Below are positions 27,651-38,175 of a stretch of DNA of 64,000 bases, in pieces (within the stretch, counting starts at the first letter, position 1; the number at the start of each line of letters is the position of its first letter). The stretch spans positions 806,001 to 870,000 of the forward strand of contig NZ_RCWT01000009.1 of the NCBI RefSeq assembly GCF_003688595.1, read 5' to 3'. The notes beneath the pieces were generated by a model. It was not told the origin of the DNA, searched no databases, and saw only the letters and a program-made list of their open reading frames with translations. Both the position numbers and the translations under genes were made by a program. The stretch is from Sphingomonas sp. PP-F2F-G114-C0414 (GTDB lineage: Bacteria; Pseudomonadota; Alphaproteobacteria; Sphingomonadales; Sphingomonadaceae).

Positions 27651-28079
27651 CTAGGCGGTGACGGGGCGTCCTTCGTCGGCAAAGGCTGCGGCGACGGCGG
27701 CGGCGCTCGCCAAGACTCCATCGACGCGACGCACGCCGAGCAGATCGGCCATCAGCAGGCGGGCGGTCTCGGGTGCGGTCTCGATGCGTGCTAGGATCGA
27801 CAGCATCGCTGCCTCCGCGGGCGTCATCCGCGCGCAGCAGCACGGCGCGATCGCGATCGTTCCCGCGGACGTGCCGGCGAGATCCGCCATCAACGCGCGC
27901 AGCAGGACGAGCGGCCGCCGGAAGCTCTGGCCGAACGCGGTAAACAGGGTGTGCGCGGCGCGTGCGTCGGCAAGGCCGTTGGCGCCCATCCGCCGCATCG
28001 CGAACAGCGCGATCCGCGCGTTTTCACAGTCGGGCAACGCGTGCGGAAGCAGGGCGGTGGCGGTTCGAACATCGGTCAT
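27651..28079 (-). CDS. DUF6628-like protein
   Basis: 142 aa. ALLPHALPDCENARIALFAMRRMGANGL, FGQSFRRPLVLLRALMADLA and APCCCARMTPAEAAML (three adjacent cysteines) recall a small sphingomonad family annotated as DUF6628; this family call is from memory and not checked. No signal peptide or membrane segment. The cysteine triplet may bind a metal or cluster. Convergent with the phosphate transporter. Confidence 0.65.
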   Translation of the reverse strand: MTDVRTATALLPHALPDCENARIALFAMRRMGANGLADARAAHTLFTAFGQSFRRPLVLLRALMADLAGTSAGTIAIAPCCCARMTPAEAAMLSILARIETAPETARLLMADLLGVRRVDGVLASAAAVAAAFADEGRPVTA

Positions 28080-28147
28080 TCACGCGACTCCGTGGTGGTC
28101 GCGCCAAACTCGCCTGTTGGTTATTGATAGTCAATAGCAATAAGGGA

Positions 28148-29461
28148 TCAGTCCGGCGGCTGGTCGTTTGCGACGAGCGCTTCGCCTGCAATGTACAGCG
28201 ATCCTGCGATCAGCACGACTGATGGACCCTGCGTGGACAGGCGATCGAGCGCGTCCGCAATGCCTGGAGCGACGTCGCCCTGGACGTCGTACCGGGCGGC
28301 GATCTCGACCAGTGCCTGGGGGGCGTGATGCGCGTGCCCTTCGACGGGGATGGCGATGATCCGGGCCAGCGACGGCGACAGGATGCGGAGGACGGCGTCG
28401 GCATCCTTGTTCGCCAGCATCCCCATGACGAGCGTGACGGGGCGACCTTGCGCGATCCGGCGCAACGTCCTTTCGACCGGCTTGGCGGCGTTGGGATTGT
28501 GCGCGCCATCAAGCCAGAGTTCGCTGCCGGCGGGGAGGCGCGCGAGGAGCGGGCCGTCCGAGAGCCGCTGCATGCGCGCCGGCCATTGCGCCCAGTCGGC
28601 GGCGGCGCGCATCGCGGCTTCGGGGATATGCAATGCGCCTTGGTGCCGCAGCATGGCGATGGCCAGCGCGAGGTTGCGCGACTGGTGCGCGCCGACGAGG
28701 CGGGGGCGATTGGTGACGACCGAAAAGCCTTCGTCCTCGTAGCGGACGGTCGCGCGCGCGGTCTCGCTGGTCCAGGCAGTGCCGCGGGCGACGACGGGTG
28801 CGCCGGCGGCTGCGGCGATGGCTGCGATCTTCGCGCGGAGGGCCTTGGGATAGTCCATCGTGACGAGGGGGACACCGGGCTTGGCGATGCCCGCCTTCTC
28901 GCCGGCGATTTCGAGCAACGTGTCGCCGAGGAACGACTGGTGGTCGATGCCGAGCGCGGCGATGCCGGTGACGACCGGGTTCGGGATGACGTTGGTTGCG
29001 TCGAGCCGACCGCCGAGGCCGACTTCGACGATCGTCGCTGCCGCCGGCGTGCGGGCGAAGGCGAGCAAGGCGGCGGCGGTGGTGACTTCGAAGAAGCTGG
29101 CCTGGAGGTCGGCGGCTTGGTCGAGCACTTCGGCCAGCAACGCGGCGAGCAGGTCGTCTTCGATCAGCGATCCCGCGAGGCGGATGCGTTCGTTGAAGCG
29201 GACGAGGTGCGGCGAGGAATAGACGTGGACGCTGTGCCCGGCGGCCTCGATCGCGGCGCGGAGGAACGCGCAGGTCGAGCCCTTGCCGTTGGTGCCGGCG
29301 ACGTGGAACACGGGGGGGAGCAAGAGGTGCGGGTCGCCGAGACGGCTCAGCAGCGCGGTGATGCGCTCGAGGCCGAGGATGTCCGCGCCCGGTGACAATG
29401 CGGTCAGTCGGTCGAGCTGGGCTTGCACTGCGGGGGACGAGGACGTCGCGTGGTCGGGCAT
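28148..29461 (-). CDS. folC: Bifunctional folylpolyglutamate synthase / dihydrofolate synthase
   Basis: 437 aa. The Mur-ligase-like P-loop is GTNGKGST (residues 56-63), with FEVTTAAALLAF, the GLGGRLDATNV metal and substrate loop and HQSFLGDTLLEIAGEKAGI following. The C-terminal domain has LDGAHNP. It adds glutamate to dihydropteroate and to folates. Last gene of the lapA-pyrF-trpF-trpB-trpA-accD-folC run; the accD-folC order is widely conserved. A palindromic repeat pair separates it from accD. Confidence 0.96.
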   Translation of the reverse strand: MPDHATSSSPAVQAQLDRLTALSPGADILGLERITALLSRLGDPHLLLPPVFHVAGTNGKGSTCAFLRAAIEAAGHSVHVYSSPHLVRFNERIRLAGSLIEDDLLAALLAEVLDQAADLQASFFEVTTAAALLAFARTPAAATIVEVGLGGRLDATNVIPNPVVTGIAALGIDHQSFLGDTLLEIAGEKAGIAKPGVPLVTMDYPKALRAKIAAIAAAAGAPVVARGTAWTSETARATVRYEDEGFSVVTNRPRLVGAHQSRNLALAIAMLRHQGALHIPEAAMRAAADWAQWPARMQRLSDGPLLARLPAGSELWLDGAHNPNAAKPVERTLRRIAQGRPVTLVMGMLANKDADAVLRILSPSLARIIAIPVEGHAHHAPQALVEIAARYDVQGDVAPGIADALDRLSTQGPSVVLIAGSLYIAGEALVANDQPPD

Positions 29462-29470
29462 TCTTCTAGG

Positions 29471-29573
29471 CTCCCTCTCCCCTCCGGGGAGAGGGCTGGG
29501 GTGAGGGGTAGTACCGGGGCGCTGCGCCTGTGGCTGCCCCTCACCCCGACCCTCTCCCCGAAGGGGAGAGGGA
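29471..29573. repeat. Inverted repeat pair, type B, between accD and folC
   Basis: 103 bp. Perfect ends CTCCCTCTCCCC and GGGGAGAGGGAG, each half also folding alone (CCCTCTCCCCTCCGGGGAGAGGG on one side), and inner arms GGGGTGAGGGG and CCCCTCACCCC. It sits inside the operon between accD and folC, so transcription must pass through the hairpins. Confidence 0.85.
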
Positions 29574-29578
29574 GTGCG

Positions 29579-30430
29579 TTACGCAGCCTCGCGCGCGCTG
29601 AGATACCCGATGACCGTGCCGAGCTGTTCGCGCAGGTCCTTCCGGTGGACGACCATGTCGATCATCCCGTGTTCGAGATAATATTCCGACGTCTGGAAAT
29701 CCTCGGGCAGCTTCTCGCGGATCGTGCTCTCGATCACGCGGCGGCCGGTGAAGGCGAGCGTCGCCTTGGGCTCGGCGATCTGCACGTCGCCGAGCATCGC
29801 ATACGCCGCCATCACGCCGCCCGAGGTCGGGTCGGTGAGCACGACGATATACGGCAGGCCGGCGTCGTGCAGCATCTGGATCGCGACCGTGCTGCGCGGC
29901 ATCTGCATCAGGCTGAGGATGCCCTCCTGCATGCGCGCGCCGCCGCTCGCGGTGAAGATCACGTAGGGCACGCGGTCCTCGATCGCTGCCTCGACGCCGC
30001 GCACGAACGCCTCGCCGACGGCCAGGCCCATCGACCCGCCCATGAAGCCGAAATCCTGCACGCCCACGACGACGCGGTGGCCGTCGATCGCGCCGCGTGC
30101 GTTGATCAGCGCGTCCTGTTCGCTGCTGTCGGTGCGTGCCGCTTTCAGGCGATCGGTGTAGCGCTTCTGATCGCGGAACTTGAGCGGATCCTCGGGCACT
30201 TTGGGTGCGGGGAGTTCGCTGCAGCTGCCCTCGTCGAACAGTTGCGCAAAACGGATCTTCGGCCCGATGCGGTCGTGGTGATCGCATTTCGGACAGACGT
30301 AGAGATTGTCCTCGAGCTCCTTGGTGAAGATCATCTGCCCGCAGCCCTTGCACTTGTGCCAGAGATTCTCGGGCGTCTCGCGCTTCGCGACGAAGGGCAG
30401 GACGTTGCGGACGCTGTTGAGCCAGCTCAT
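29579..30430 (-). CDS. accD: Acetyl-CoA carboxylase carboxyltransferase subunit beta
   Basis: 283 aa. The N-terminal zinc ribbon has Cys27, Cys30, Cys46 and Cys49 ([14 protein letters not shown]). The crotonase-like carboxyltransferase core includes [33 protein letters not shown] and [12 protein letters not shown]. With AccA it moves the carboxyl group from biotin to acetyl-CoA to make malonyl-CoA for fatty acid synthesis. Its ATG at 30430 overlaps the end of trpA by 4 bp (ATGA), so the two are coupled. Confidence 0.97.
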   Translation of the reverse strand: MSWLNSVRNVLPFVAKRETPENLWHKCKGCGQMIFTKELEDNLYVCPKCDHHDRIGPKIRFAQLFDEGSCSELPAPKVPEDPLKFRDQKRYTDRLKAARTDSSEQDALINARGAIDGHRVVVGVQDFGFMGGSMGLAVGEAFVRGVEAAIEDRVPYVIFTASGGARMQEGILSLMQMPRSTVAIQMLHDAGLPYIVVLTDPTSGGVMAAYAMLGDVQIAEPKATLAFTGRRVIESTIREKLPEDFQTSEYYLEHGMIDMVVHRKDLREQLGTVIGYLSAREAA

Positions 30431-31254
30431 GCCCCGATCTCCATGGGAATTTCCTTTCGAGCCGAGGCGACGGCGTCGGCGAGAGACTTGATATAGGCGC
30501 GGACCGGTTCGGCCGCAGCGGCACCGTGCTGCGCGACCAGCTCGACGATCGCCGAGCCTACCACGACGCCGTCCGCGACGCGCGCAACGTTGGCGGCCTG
30601 CTCAGGCGTGCGGATGCCGAAGCCGACCGCGATCGGGATGTCGGTCTGTACCTTCAGGCGCGCGACGGCGTCCTCGATCGAGGATTGTTGCGCCTGCTGG
30701 AGCCCGGTGATCCCTGCGACCGATACGTAATATAGGAACCCGCTGGCGCCATCGAGCACCGTCGGCAGGCGGGCAGCATCGGTGGTCGGCGTGGCGAGGC
30801 GGATCAGGTCGATTCCGGCAGCGCGCAATTGTGGGCCGAGCGCATCGTCTTCTTCGGGCGGCACGTCGACGCAGATCACGCCGTCGACGCCGGCGTTGGC
30901 AGCTGCCTCGGCGAACCAGTCCGCGCCGCGCCGGAGCATCGGGTTGCCATAGCCCATCAGGACCAGCGGCACGTCCGGATGCCGCGCGCGGAAGGCGGTG
31001 GCGGTGGCGAGGATGTCCGCGGTGCGCGTGCCTTGCGCGAGGCTGCGGATGTTCGCGGCCTGGATCGCGGGGCCGTCGGCCATCGGATCGGTGAACGGCA
31101 TGCCGAGCTCGATCGCGTCTGCACCTCCCGCGACGAGCGCGTCGAGGATCGGGCCGGTGGCTTCGGTGGTGGGGTCGCCCGCGGTGACGAACGCGACGAG
31201 CGCAGCGCGGCCGGTGGCGGCGGTGCGCGCAAAGGTGGCGGCGAGGCGGCTCAA
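30427..31254 (-). CDS. trpA: Tryptophan synthase alpha subunit
   Basis: 275 aa from a TTG at 31254; starting there gives [21 protein letters not shown], which matches how other TrpA proteins begin. The alternative ATG at 31299 adds 15 residues that are simply translated palindromic repeat. The repeat also provides a strong GGAGG for the TTG start. Catalytic region: [19 protein letters not shown] with the active Glu and Asp, GYGNPML, and [13 protein letters not shown] for phosphate binding. It cleaves indole-3-glycerol phosphate and passes indole to TrpB. Overlaps accD. Confidence 0.95.
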   Translation of the reverse strand: MSRLAATFARTAATGRAALVAFVTAGDPTTEATGPILDALVAGGADAIELGMPFTDPMADGPAIQAANIRSLAQGTRTADILATATAFRARHPDVPLVLMGYGNPMLRRGADWFAEAAANAGVDGVICVDVPPEEDDALGPQLRAAGIDLIRLATPTTDAARLPTVLDGASGFLYYVSVAGITGLQQAQQSSIEDAVARLKVQTDIPIAVGFGIRTPEQAANVARVADGVVVGSAIVELVAQHGAAAAEPVRAYIKSLADAVASARKEIPMEIGA

Positions 31255-31373
31255 AGCTCCCCTCCCGCTTGCGGGAGGGGTTGGGGGAGGGGCTGACATA
31301 GCCGCACATTAAAGGTCTGAGGAGCGAACAGGCCCTCCCCCGACCCCTCCCGCAGGCGGGAGGGGAGCAGAAG
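31255..31373. repeat. 119-bp composite palindromic element type A between trpB and trpA
   Basis: Same size and architecture as the element in carA: AGCTCCCCTCCCGC-TT-GCGGGAGGGG at the left, CCCCTCCCGCAGGCGGGAGGGG then AGCAGAAG at the right, with inner GGGGGAGGGGCT and GGCCCTCCCCC arms. The central 45 bp differ from the carA copy. Its left end overlaps the trpA ribosome binding site. Confidence 0.88.
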
Positions 31374-31378
31374 TGCGA

Positions 31379-32617
<1,239 letters not shown>

Positions 32618-32675
32618 GCAGGGGCGTTTAGCACTTCGTAAATCGCTGTCACCCCTTCCGTTTCCGCTAAAGCCC

Positions 32676-32775
32676 ACCCCAGCGGAGGCCGGGGCCCAAT
32701 TGGGAAAGGCTTTTTGGCGAGTCGGATGCTCCGTTACCGCGACCTTTCCAATTGGGCCCCGGCCTTCGCCGGGGT
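32676..32775. repeat. Inverted repeat pair, type E
   Basis: Arms of about 33 bp: left ACCCCAGCGGAGGCCGGGGC plus CCAATTGGGAAAGG, right CCTTTCCAATTGG plus GCCCCGGCCTTCGCCGGGGT, with 33 bp between. It lies between trpF and trpB inside the operon. Confidence 0.85.
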
Positions 32776-32779
32776 GGTG

Positions 32780-33415
32780 CTAGCGCGTGGCGACCGCCTT
32801 CAGGAACGCCGCGATCCTGGCTTCGTCCTTGGTACCGGGTTCGCTTTCGACCCCGGAAGACACGTCGACGAGTTCCGCGCCGGTCCGCCGGATCGCCTCG
32901 GCCACGTTCGCCGGATCGAGCCCGCCCGAGAGGGCCCAGGGCAGCGGATGCCGGAAGCCGTCAAGCAGGTCCCAGTCGAATCGCAAGCCCATCCCGCCGG
33001 GTAACGCGGCCGAGTCCGGCGTCTTCGCGTCGTACAGTATCCGGTCGGCGACCCCGACGAACCCATGCGCCGCATCCAGATCGCCGCGCGTGCGAACCGC
33101 CACCGCGACCCAGGTCTCGATCTCGAATTTCGCGCGGATCGCGGCGGCGCGTGGCGGGGTCACCTTGTGGAGTTGCAGCACGTCCAGCGCGGCCGAGCCG
33201 ACCGCCTGTTCGAGCATGTCGTCCTCCGGATCGACGAACACGCCGACCTTTGCGACATGGCCCGGCACGCGCGCGGCGAGTTCGGCAGCTTTGGCGAACG
33301 TCACGTGGCGCGGCGAGGCGGGGAAGAATACGAACCCGACATGGCTTGCGCCGTGCCGGATCGCGGCGTCGAGCGTCGCGGGCGTGGAGAGGCCGCAGAT
33401 CTTGGCGGTGGTCAT
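32780..33415 (-). CDS. trpF: Phosphoribosylanthranilate isomerase
   Basis: 211 aa, a normal length. A (beta/alpha)8 barrel enzyme of tryptophan synthesis. KICGLSTPATLDAAI carries the catalytic Cys, GFVFFPASPRHVT the second strand motif, VGVFVDPEDD the third, and ALSGGLDPANVAEAI and VDVSSGVESEPGTKD the phosphate-binding loops and catalytic Asp. Starts ATG, follows pyrF with a repeat element between. Confidence 0.96.
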   Translation of the reverse strand: MTTAKICGLSTPATLDAAIRHGASHVGFVFFPASPRHVTFAKAAELAARVPGHVAKVGVFVDPEDDMLEQAVGSAALDVLQLHKVTPPRAAAIRAKFEIETWVAVAVRTRGDLDAAHGFVGVADRILYDAKTPDSAALPGGMGLRFDWDLLDGFRHPLPWALSGGLDPANVAEAIRRTGAELVDVSSGVESEPGTKDEARIAAFLKAVATR

Positions 33416-33495
33416 GGTCTTCTATCGGCCTTTGCCAACGGTAGCGGATGTCCGGGACGGAGTAGCGATCGATTACTTCGTAGCGCTCAAGCGCC

Positions 33496-33579
33496 CGTCA
33501 TCCTGACGAAAGTCAGGATCCAGAGTAACGAACGCTGTCGATCTTGGTACTGGATCCTGACTTTCGTCAGGATGACGAC
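33496..33579. repeat. Inverted repeat pair, type D
   Basis: CGTCATCCTGACGAAAGTCA and GGATCCAG on the left, CTGGATCC and TGACTTTCGTCAGGATGACG on the right, about 84 bp in total, in the gap between pyrF and trpF. Confidence 0.85.
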
Positions 33580-33585
33580 GTGAGC

Positions 33586-34260
33586 TTAGAGCGTCGCGCC
33601 GATTGCGCGGGCGGCGGTGTCGGGGTCTTCGGCTTGCGTGATCGGGCGACCGACCACGAGGATCGACGCGCCTGCATCGAGCGCCTGGCGCGGCGTGACG
33701 ACTCGCTTCTGGTCGCCGATGTGGCCGTCGGGCAGGCGTACGCCCGGCACGACGAAGAACCCCTTCGGCCAGATCTTCTTCGCCGCCGCGACCTCGGCAC
33801 CCGAGCAGACGATGCCGTCGACCCCCGCCTGGCACGCCAGTTCGGTCAGCCGCGAGACCTGGTCGTGCGCGCTGCCGACGACGCCGCTCGCGGCAAGATC
33901 GGACGCGTCGAGGCTGGTGAGCAACGTCACCGCGATCACCTTGGTGCCGATCGGGGCAGCTGCCTTGGCATCCTCGAGCATCGCCCGGCCGCCGCTCGCA
34001 TGGACGGTGAGGATCGCGGGTTCGAGCGCGCCGAGCGCCTGCACCGCCTTGGCGACGGTGTTGGGGATATCGTGCAGCTTCAAGTCTAGGAAGATCGGCA
34101 AACCGAGTTCGGCCATCGCCTGGACGCCGGCCTGGCCGTGCGCGGAAAAGAATTCGAGTCCCAGCTTGATGCCGCCGACATGATGGCGGACGCGCGATGC
34201 GATCGCCTTGGCCTTGGCAAGATCGGGCGTATCGAGCGCGACGTAGATGCGGTTGCTCAC
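33586..34260 (-). CDS. pyrF: Orotidine 5'-phosphate decarboxylase
   Basis: 224 aa from the GTG at 34260, giving MSNRIYVALDTPDL. The catalytic set is D/K in FLDLKLHDIPNT (Lys61, Asp64), and VTLLTS, VVPGVRLPDG and ASILVVGRPITQAEDP complete the barrel. It makes UMP in the last step of pyrimidine synthesis. The GTG overlaps the lapA stop (GTGA). A much longer open frame upstream runs antiparallel in sense through lapA and is not coding. Confidence 0.96.
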   Translation of the reverse strand: MSNRIYVALDTPDLAKAKAIASRVRHHVGGIKLGLEFFSAHGQAGVQAMAELGLPIFLDLKLHDIPNTVAKAVQALGALEPAILTVHASGGRAMLEDAKAAAPIGTKVIAVTLLTSLDASDLAASGVVGSAHDQVSRLTELACQAGVDGIVCSGAEVAAAKKIWPKGFFVVPGVRLPDGHIGDQKRVVTPRQALDAGASILVVGRPITQAEDPDTAARAIGATL

Positions 34261-34619
34261 AGCAGAGAGCCCGGCGGGGTGGCGGTCGACATGTCCGTGG
34301 CTGGGCCAACGGGGGTGATCCGCGCAACCGGTGTCTCGGCGTGCGCGAAGGCCACCGGCTCGGGCCGCGGCGTCCGCAGTTCGACCAACTCGCGTTCGCA
34401 CGTCGCAAGGCGCTGGCGCAGCCGCCACCGGATCGCGTGATTGTACAGCATCGTCGGCACGAACCCGATCAGGAACGTGACGAACAGCAGCAGCGGCAGG
34501 TTCACGTCGGCGATCAGCCCGCCCCAAAGCTGGATCTGGACGGCATTCCAGTTCGAGATCGTGAAGACTGCGGCGATGAACGCCAACAGGCACCAGAACA
34601 GGATTTTCAGGAACTGCAT
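34257..34619 (-). CDS. lapA: LapA domain (DUF1049) inner-membrane protein
   Basis: 120 aa. Two transmembrane helices (LKILFWCLLAFIAAVFTI and LPLLLFVTFLIGFVPTML) around the NWNAVQIQLWGG loop, followed by a coiled-coil-like cytoplasmic tail (RLRQRLATCERELVELRT). In E. coli, LapA works with LapB in lipopolysaccharide assembly control; that role here is by analogy. GAGGTGG lies upstream of the ATG. First gene of the folC operon, coupled to pyrF by a 4-bp overlap. Confidence 0.88.
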   Translation of the reverse strand: MQFLKILFWCLLAFIAAVFTISNWNAVQIQLWGGLIADVNLPLLLFVTFLIGFVPTMLYNHAIRWRLRQRLATCERELVELRTPRPEPVAFAHAETPVARITPVGPATDMSTATPPGSLL

Positions 34620-34723
34620 GCGGCCACCTCTATCGCGTCCCTCCGCGCCGAAGCGCCGATGGGTGTGCCAGAGCTACCGCCAAGCGGCCGGTTTGGCCAG
34701 TCTTGTGCCGAACAAGTCGGGTT

Positions 34724-37012
34724 TCAGCCGATTTCGGTCCTGATCTGCGCGATCAGCGGCAGAATCGCGGTGAGCCGGGGCTCCTCCTCGTCGAGGATCG
34801 CGACGAACGCGGCGCGCTTGATCGCGGCGACGCGGCCGGGCTTCATCCGCACCGTCTTCGGCAGCGTCGAGACGGTGATGTCGATCATCCGCTCGGCGCC
34901 GTGCAGGCGGCCCCAGAGATAGTCGTTCTCGCGGTAGGCGCGGCTGAAGAACGCGCCGAACGTGCCGAACTGGATCCCCTTCAACGTCGCGTCGGCACCA
35001 CCCGAGCGGATCGCGGTGGCGTCGTCGGGGGCGATCCGGTCGACCTTGATCGGATCGAACTCGTCGAGTCCTTCGCCCTGCAACAGCGGCAGCGTGGCGG
35101 TGTCGAAATACGGAAAGCCGAGATAGGCGAGCAACATCGTGCGCCGTGCGGGCTTGGCGAGTTGCGCGAACGCCGCGGCGAGGCGCTGGTCGGTCTCGGC
35201 GTCGAGCCGACCGAGGTCGAACGTCCGGCCGAGCGTCGCCAGCACCTCGGTCGCATCGCCGCGCATCGCGCGGACCGCGTCATGCTGTCCGGCATGCATC
35301 TCGCCGCGCATCCGATCGAGATACGGCGACAGCGATTCGTAGATCGCGTCGCGCATCGGGGCGAGTTCGGGCTCGTCGGCCTGAGTCTCCACCTCGGCCA
35401 GCCGGCGCGCCATCAACCGTAGCCGGCGGATGCGGAAGCCGATGTCGAAGGTGCGGAGGAACGCGATCGACGCGGGGCTGGCGCCGCCGGGATAGTTCGA
35501 GCCGAGTTGATCGGCGCCGGTCGCGACGACGCTCGCCACGATCGCCGACCTGATCTGGGCGAGGCGGCGTGGGCGATGATGACGGCCCGCGTGAAACAGC
35601 AGGCTGGCCATCGTCTCGATCACCGCGCTGCGTTTGACGTGCCCGTAGGCGACGAAGCCGTACCCTGCCTTCGACGCGGCCGCCTTTTGCGCGCGCCGTC
35701 GCCAGGCGATCAGCCGGGGGGCGGTCGGGCGGTCGAGAAACAGCGTGTGGCCGAACAGCGATTCGACATCGGCCTCGACATCGGGGCGGATCGCGGTGAC
35801 GATCCCGCGCATCCGGTCGATCCGCGCGGAGCGTTCGGCGATCGCCTCTAGATTGTCGCGGATCGGCTGCTGGCGCGGGATGTCGCTGATCGCGGCGATG
35901 ATCGTCTGGAAGAAACCGGGCGTGCCTTCGCCGCGATTGAGCCGCAGCTTGATGCCCGGCGATGGGTCGATGTAGATGAAGCGACGGTCGATCTGGCGCC
36001 GTGCCGGCCGTTCCTTGAGCGCATCGAGCGCCGGCCGGAACGGCGCGTTGGCGAGCACCGATCCATCGATCAGCACCGCGGTCTCCGCCGCCTTCGCCGC
36101 AGCATGGCGCGGCAGGACGCGCTTGAGGAAGGCGCCACGCCCGGGCCATGCGATCTGGCGGGTCTGGAGCACGGTATCGAGTTCCGCCACGGTGAACGGC
36201 GGGAACGCGCCGGGGAAGCTCGACGTCGCGCGGGCCGCGAACGCGAGTTCCGCGCGCGGCGCGAGCGTATCGGTCGCACCGCCATTGTCGGTGAAGTCGA
36301 CCACCAGCCGATGCTCGGTTTCGACCACTTCGGCGGGTGAGTTGAGCTGCAACCGCTCGGGATGGCCGGAGAAATCGGTGACCGTCACGAACAGGTCGAG
36401 CGGTTGCCCGGGTGGCAACAGGCGGGGGCCGCGCGTGCTGGCCGCCATCGCGTCGAATGCGTCGAGCAGCAAATTGGTGAAGGTCTTCCCCCCGAACGGC
36501 GGTTCGAACCAGCGCGAGCGGATGAAGTGCGACAGCTTGGCCCGCACCTCCTCGCGCGTCGGCTCGTCGAGTTCCTCGACCTTGTCGGTGCTGCGGCCCG
36601 CCGCCATCCACGCGAGCGGCATCGCCCAGACCTTCGACAGGCGCGATTTCGGCGCCGCTTCGGTATCGATCAGCGCCTCGACGTCGGCCGAGGTCATCCA
36701 GAGGTCGGTCAGCGGATCGAGGCTCTGCCCGGTGGCGATCGCCTGCGCGAGGAAGATGCCGTTGATCCCGCCAGCACTCGCGCCGGCAATGATGTCGGCG
36801 AGCACGCGCACGCGGATCGACGCGTGTTCTTCGATCTCCTGGAGCAGCGCGTGATAGACGCCCTGGCTGCCGCCGACCGCGGTCTCGCCGTCGTGGAACG
36901 CGCGGCTGGCGCAGACCAGCCGCCAGATTTCCTTGGTGATGCCGTGCATGTAGACCGCCAGGCTGATCCCGCCATAGCAGACGAGCGCCAGTCGCAGTTC
37001 CTTCTCGCGCAT
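34724..37012 (-). CDS. Patatin-like phospholipase family protein
   Basis: 762 aa. N-terminal patatin domain with LVCYGGISLAVYMHGI, the nucleophile Ser79 in GASAGG, and Asp316 in the DGS motif; together these form the Ser-Asp dyad. The C-terminal half is long, helical and Arg-rich, as in the DUF3376-containing patatin proteins. No signal peptide. It probably hydrolyses acyl chains of phospholipids at the inner membrane. The EEP family gene lies 36 bp upstream, in the same direction, so the two likely share a transcript. Confidence 0.88.
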   Translation of the reverse strand: MREKELRLALVCYGGISLAVYMHGITKEIWRLVCASRAFHDGETAVGGSQGVYHALLQEIEEHASIRVRVLADIIAGASAGGINGIFLAQAIATGQSLDPLTDLWMTSADVEALIDTEAAPKSRLSKVWAMPLAWMAAGRSTDKVEELDEPTREEVRAKLSHFIRSRWFEPPFGGKTFTNLLLDAFDAMAASTRGPRLLPPGQPLDLFVTVTDFSGHPERLQLNSPAEVVETEHRLVVDFTDNGGATDTLAPRAELAFAARATSSFPGAFPPFTVAELDTVLQTRQIAWPGRGAFLKRVLPRHAAAKAAETAVLIDGSVLANAPFRPALDALKERPARRQIDRRFIYIDPSPGIKLRLNRGEGTPGFFQTIIAAISDIPRQQPIRDNLEAIAERSARIDRMRGIVTAIRPDVEADVESLFGHTLFLDRPTAPRLIAWRRRAQKAAASKAGYGFVAYGHVKRSAVIETMASLLFHAGRHHRPRRLAQIRSAIVASVVATGADQLGSNYPGGASPASIAFLRTFDIGFRIRRLRLMARRLAEVETQADEPELAPMRDAIYESLSPYLDRMRGEMHAGQHDAVRAMRGDATEVLATLGRTFDLGRLDAETDQRLAAAFAQLAKPARRTMLLAYLGFPYFDTATLPLLQGEGLDEFDPIKVDRIAPDDATAIRSGGADATLKGIQFGTFGAFFSRAYRENDYLWGRLHGAERMIDITVSTLPKTVRMKPGRVAAIKRAAFVAILDEEEPRLTAILPLIAQIRTEIG

Positions 37013-37048
37013 TCTACATCCCGTCCCGCATCGTCGTTCGTACCGCGC

Positions 37049-37744
37049 TTATGTCGGCTGCAGAATAGCCCAGATCGGCAGATGATCCGATGCCTTGCGC
37101 GCCGCCGGGCTTGCATGCACGCCGCACTCGGCGACGTGCAAGTCGCGCGAGACCATGATCCGGTCGAGCCGTGCGATCGCCCGCCTGGAATGGAAACTCG
37201 CGCCGGTTTCGGCAAACGCATAGTCGCGCCCGAAATCGCGCAGGCACCCGGCGCCTGCACTCCATTCGTTGAGATCGCCCATCATCACGGTGGGATGACG
37301 GTGCGCGCAGGCGTCGACATGATTCATGATCGCGGCGGCCTGCTTGCGGCGCCAGAGCCCCGACAGATCGAGGTGCATGCCGAGTACGCGTAGCGTCGCG
37401 CCGGCGAGTTCGATGTCCGCCATCACCGCGCCGCGTGGTTCGAGCGCGGGCAGATGCAGCGGTTCGCTCGCGACAATGCGCGCCGATTTGCGGACGAGAA
37501 TGACATTGCCGTGCCAGCCCATGCTGAGCGCGCGGAGGCCAAAATCGACCGGTTTCCAGTCGCTATGTTCGTCGAGAAGATGGTGCGGTAGGACGCAGGC
37601 CTTGGCGCCGAAGCGTCGATCCGCCTCCTGCAGCGCGATCACGTCGGCATCGATTTCACGCAACACCTCGACCACGCGCTCGGGATTGCGCCGACGGTCG
37701 AGCCCGATGCCCTTGTGGATATTGTAGCTGGCGACCTTGATCAT
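37049..37744 (-). CDS. Endonuclease/exonuclease/phosphatase (EEP) family protein, cytoplasmic
   Basis: 231 aa. SYNIHKGIGLDRRRNPERVV, VIALQEADRR (metal-binding Glu), the HLDLSGL, MMGDLNEW (Asp/Asn) and ASDHLPIWA (catalytic Asp-His) segments are the EEP signatures. Proteins of this subgroup often sit next to phospholipase or cardiolipin synthase genes, and here a patatin gene follows. A phosphodiesterase acting on lipid head groups or nucleic acid is plausible; the substrate is not known. Confidence 0.88.
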   Translation of the reverse strand: MIKVASYNIHKGIGLDRRRNPERVVEVLREIDADVIALQEADRRFGAKACVLPHHLLDEHSDWKPVDFGLRALSMGWHGNVILVRKSARIVASEPLHLPALEPRGAVMADIELAGATLRVLGMHLDLSGLWRRKQAAAIMNHVDACAHRHPTVMMGDLNEWSAGAGCLRDFGRDYAFAETGASFHSRRAIARLDRIMVSRDLHVAECGVHASPAARKASDHLPIWAILQPT

Positions 37745-37852
37745 GCGTGGGGGCTTAACGCGGCGGCCGGGAAATGGGTTGCGGCATCATGCCTGCGAAA
37801 CGACAAAGCGATCGAGCGCCGACGCGGGATCGACCCGCGTCGGCGTGCGCAT

Positions 37853-38161
37853 TCAGCCTTGCGCGACGTCGCTCGCGTCGAACTCGGCGAACGCGGCCTT
37901 CACCTTGGCGGCCTTGGCCTCGTCCGCGATGTCGACCGAGACGACGATCTTGTCCTCCAGCGCCGCGTCGTCGCGCGATGCGGGCGAAGGGTCCTGGCCT
38001 TCGGTGTCCGCGCCCGCCGTCTCGCTGCCGGCACTGTTGGCCGGGCCGTCGGTGGTGATGAAGATATCGGTCCGCTCGATATGCTGCTCCTGGACGAGAC
38101 GTTCGACGGTCATCTCGGCTTCGCGGCGGGTGTCGAACTTGGCTTTGAGGGTCGTGGGCAT
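37853..38161 (-). CDS. Small acidic protein, stress-protein-like
   Basis: 102 aa from the ATG at 38161 (AAGGAG upstream). MPTTLKAKFDTRREAEMTVERLVQE looks like one half of a ferredoxin-like fold, and DKIVVSVDIADEAKAAKVKAAFAEFDASDV the other, joined by a Ser/Gly/Asp-rich linker. The layout recalls small general-stress proteins of alphaproteobacteria, without a firm family match. The start lies 14 bp from the stop of the upstream amidotransferase gene, so the two probably form an operon. Confidence 0.65.
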   Translation of the reverse strand: MPTTLKAKFDTRREAEMTVERLVQEQHIERTDIFITTDGPANSAGSETAGADTEGQDPSPASRDDAALEDKIVVSVDIADEAKAAKVKAAFAEFDASDVAQG

Positions 38162-38175
38162 GGGAACTCCTTGGG

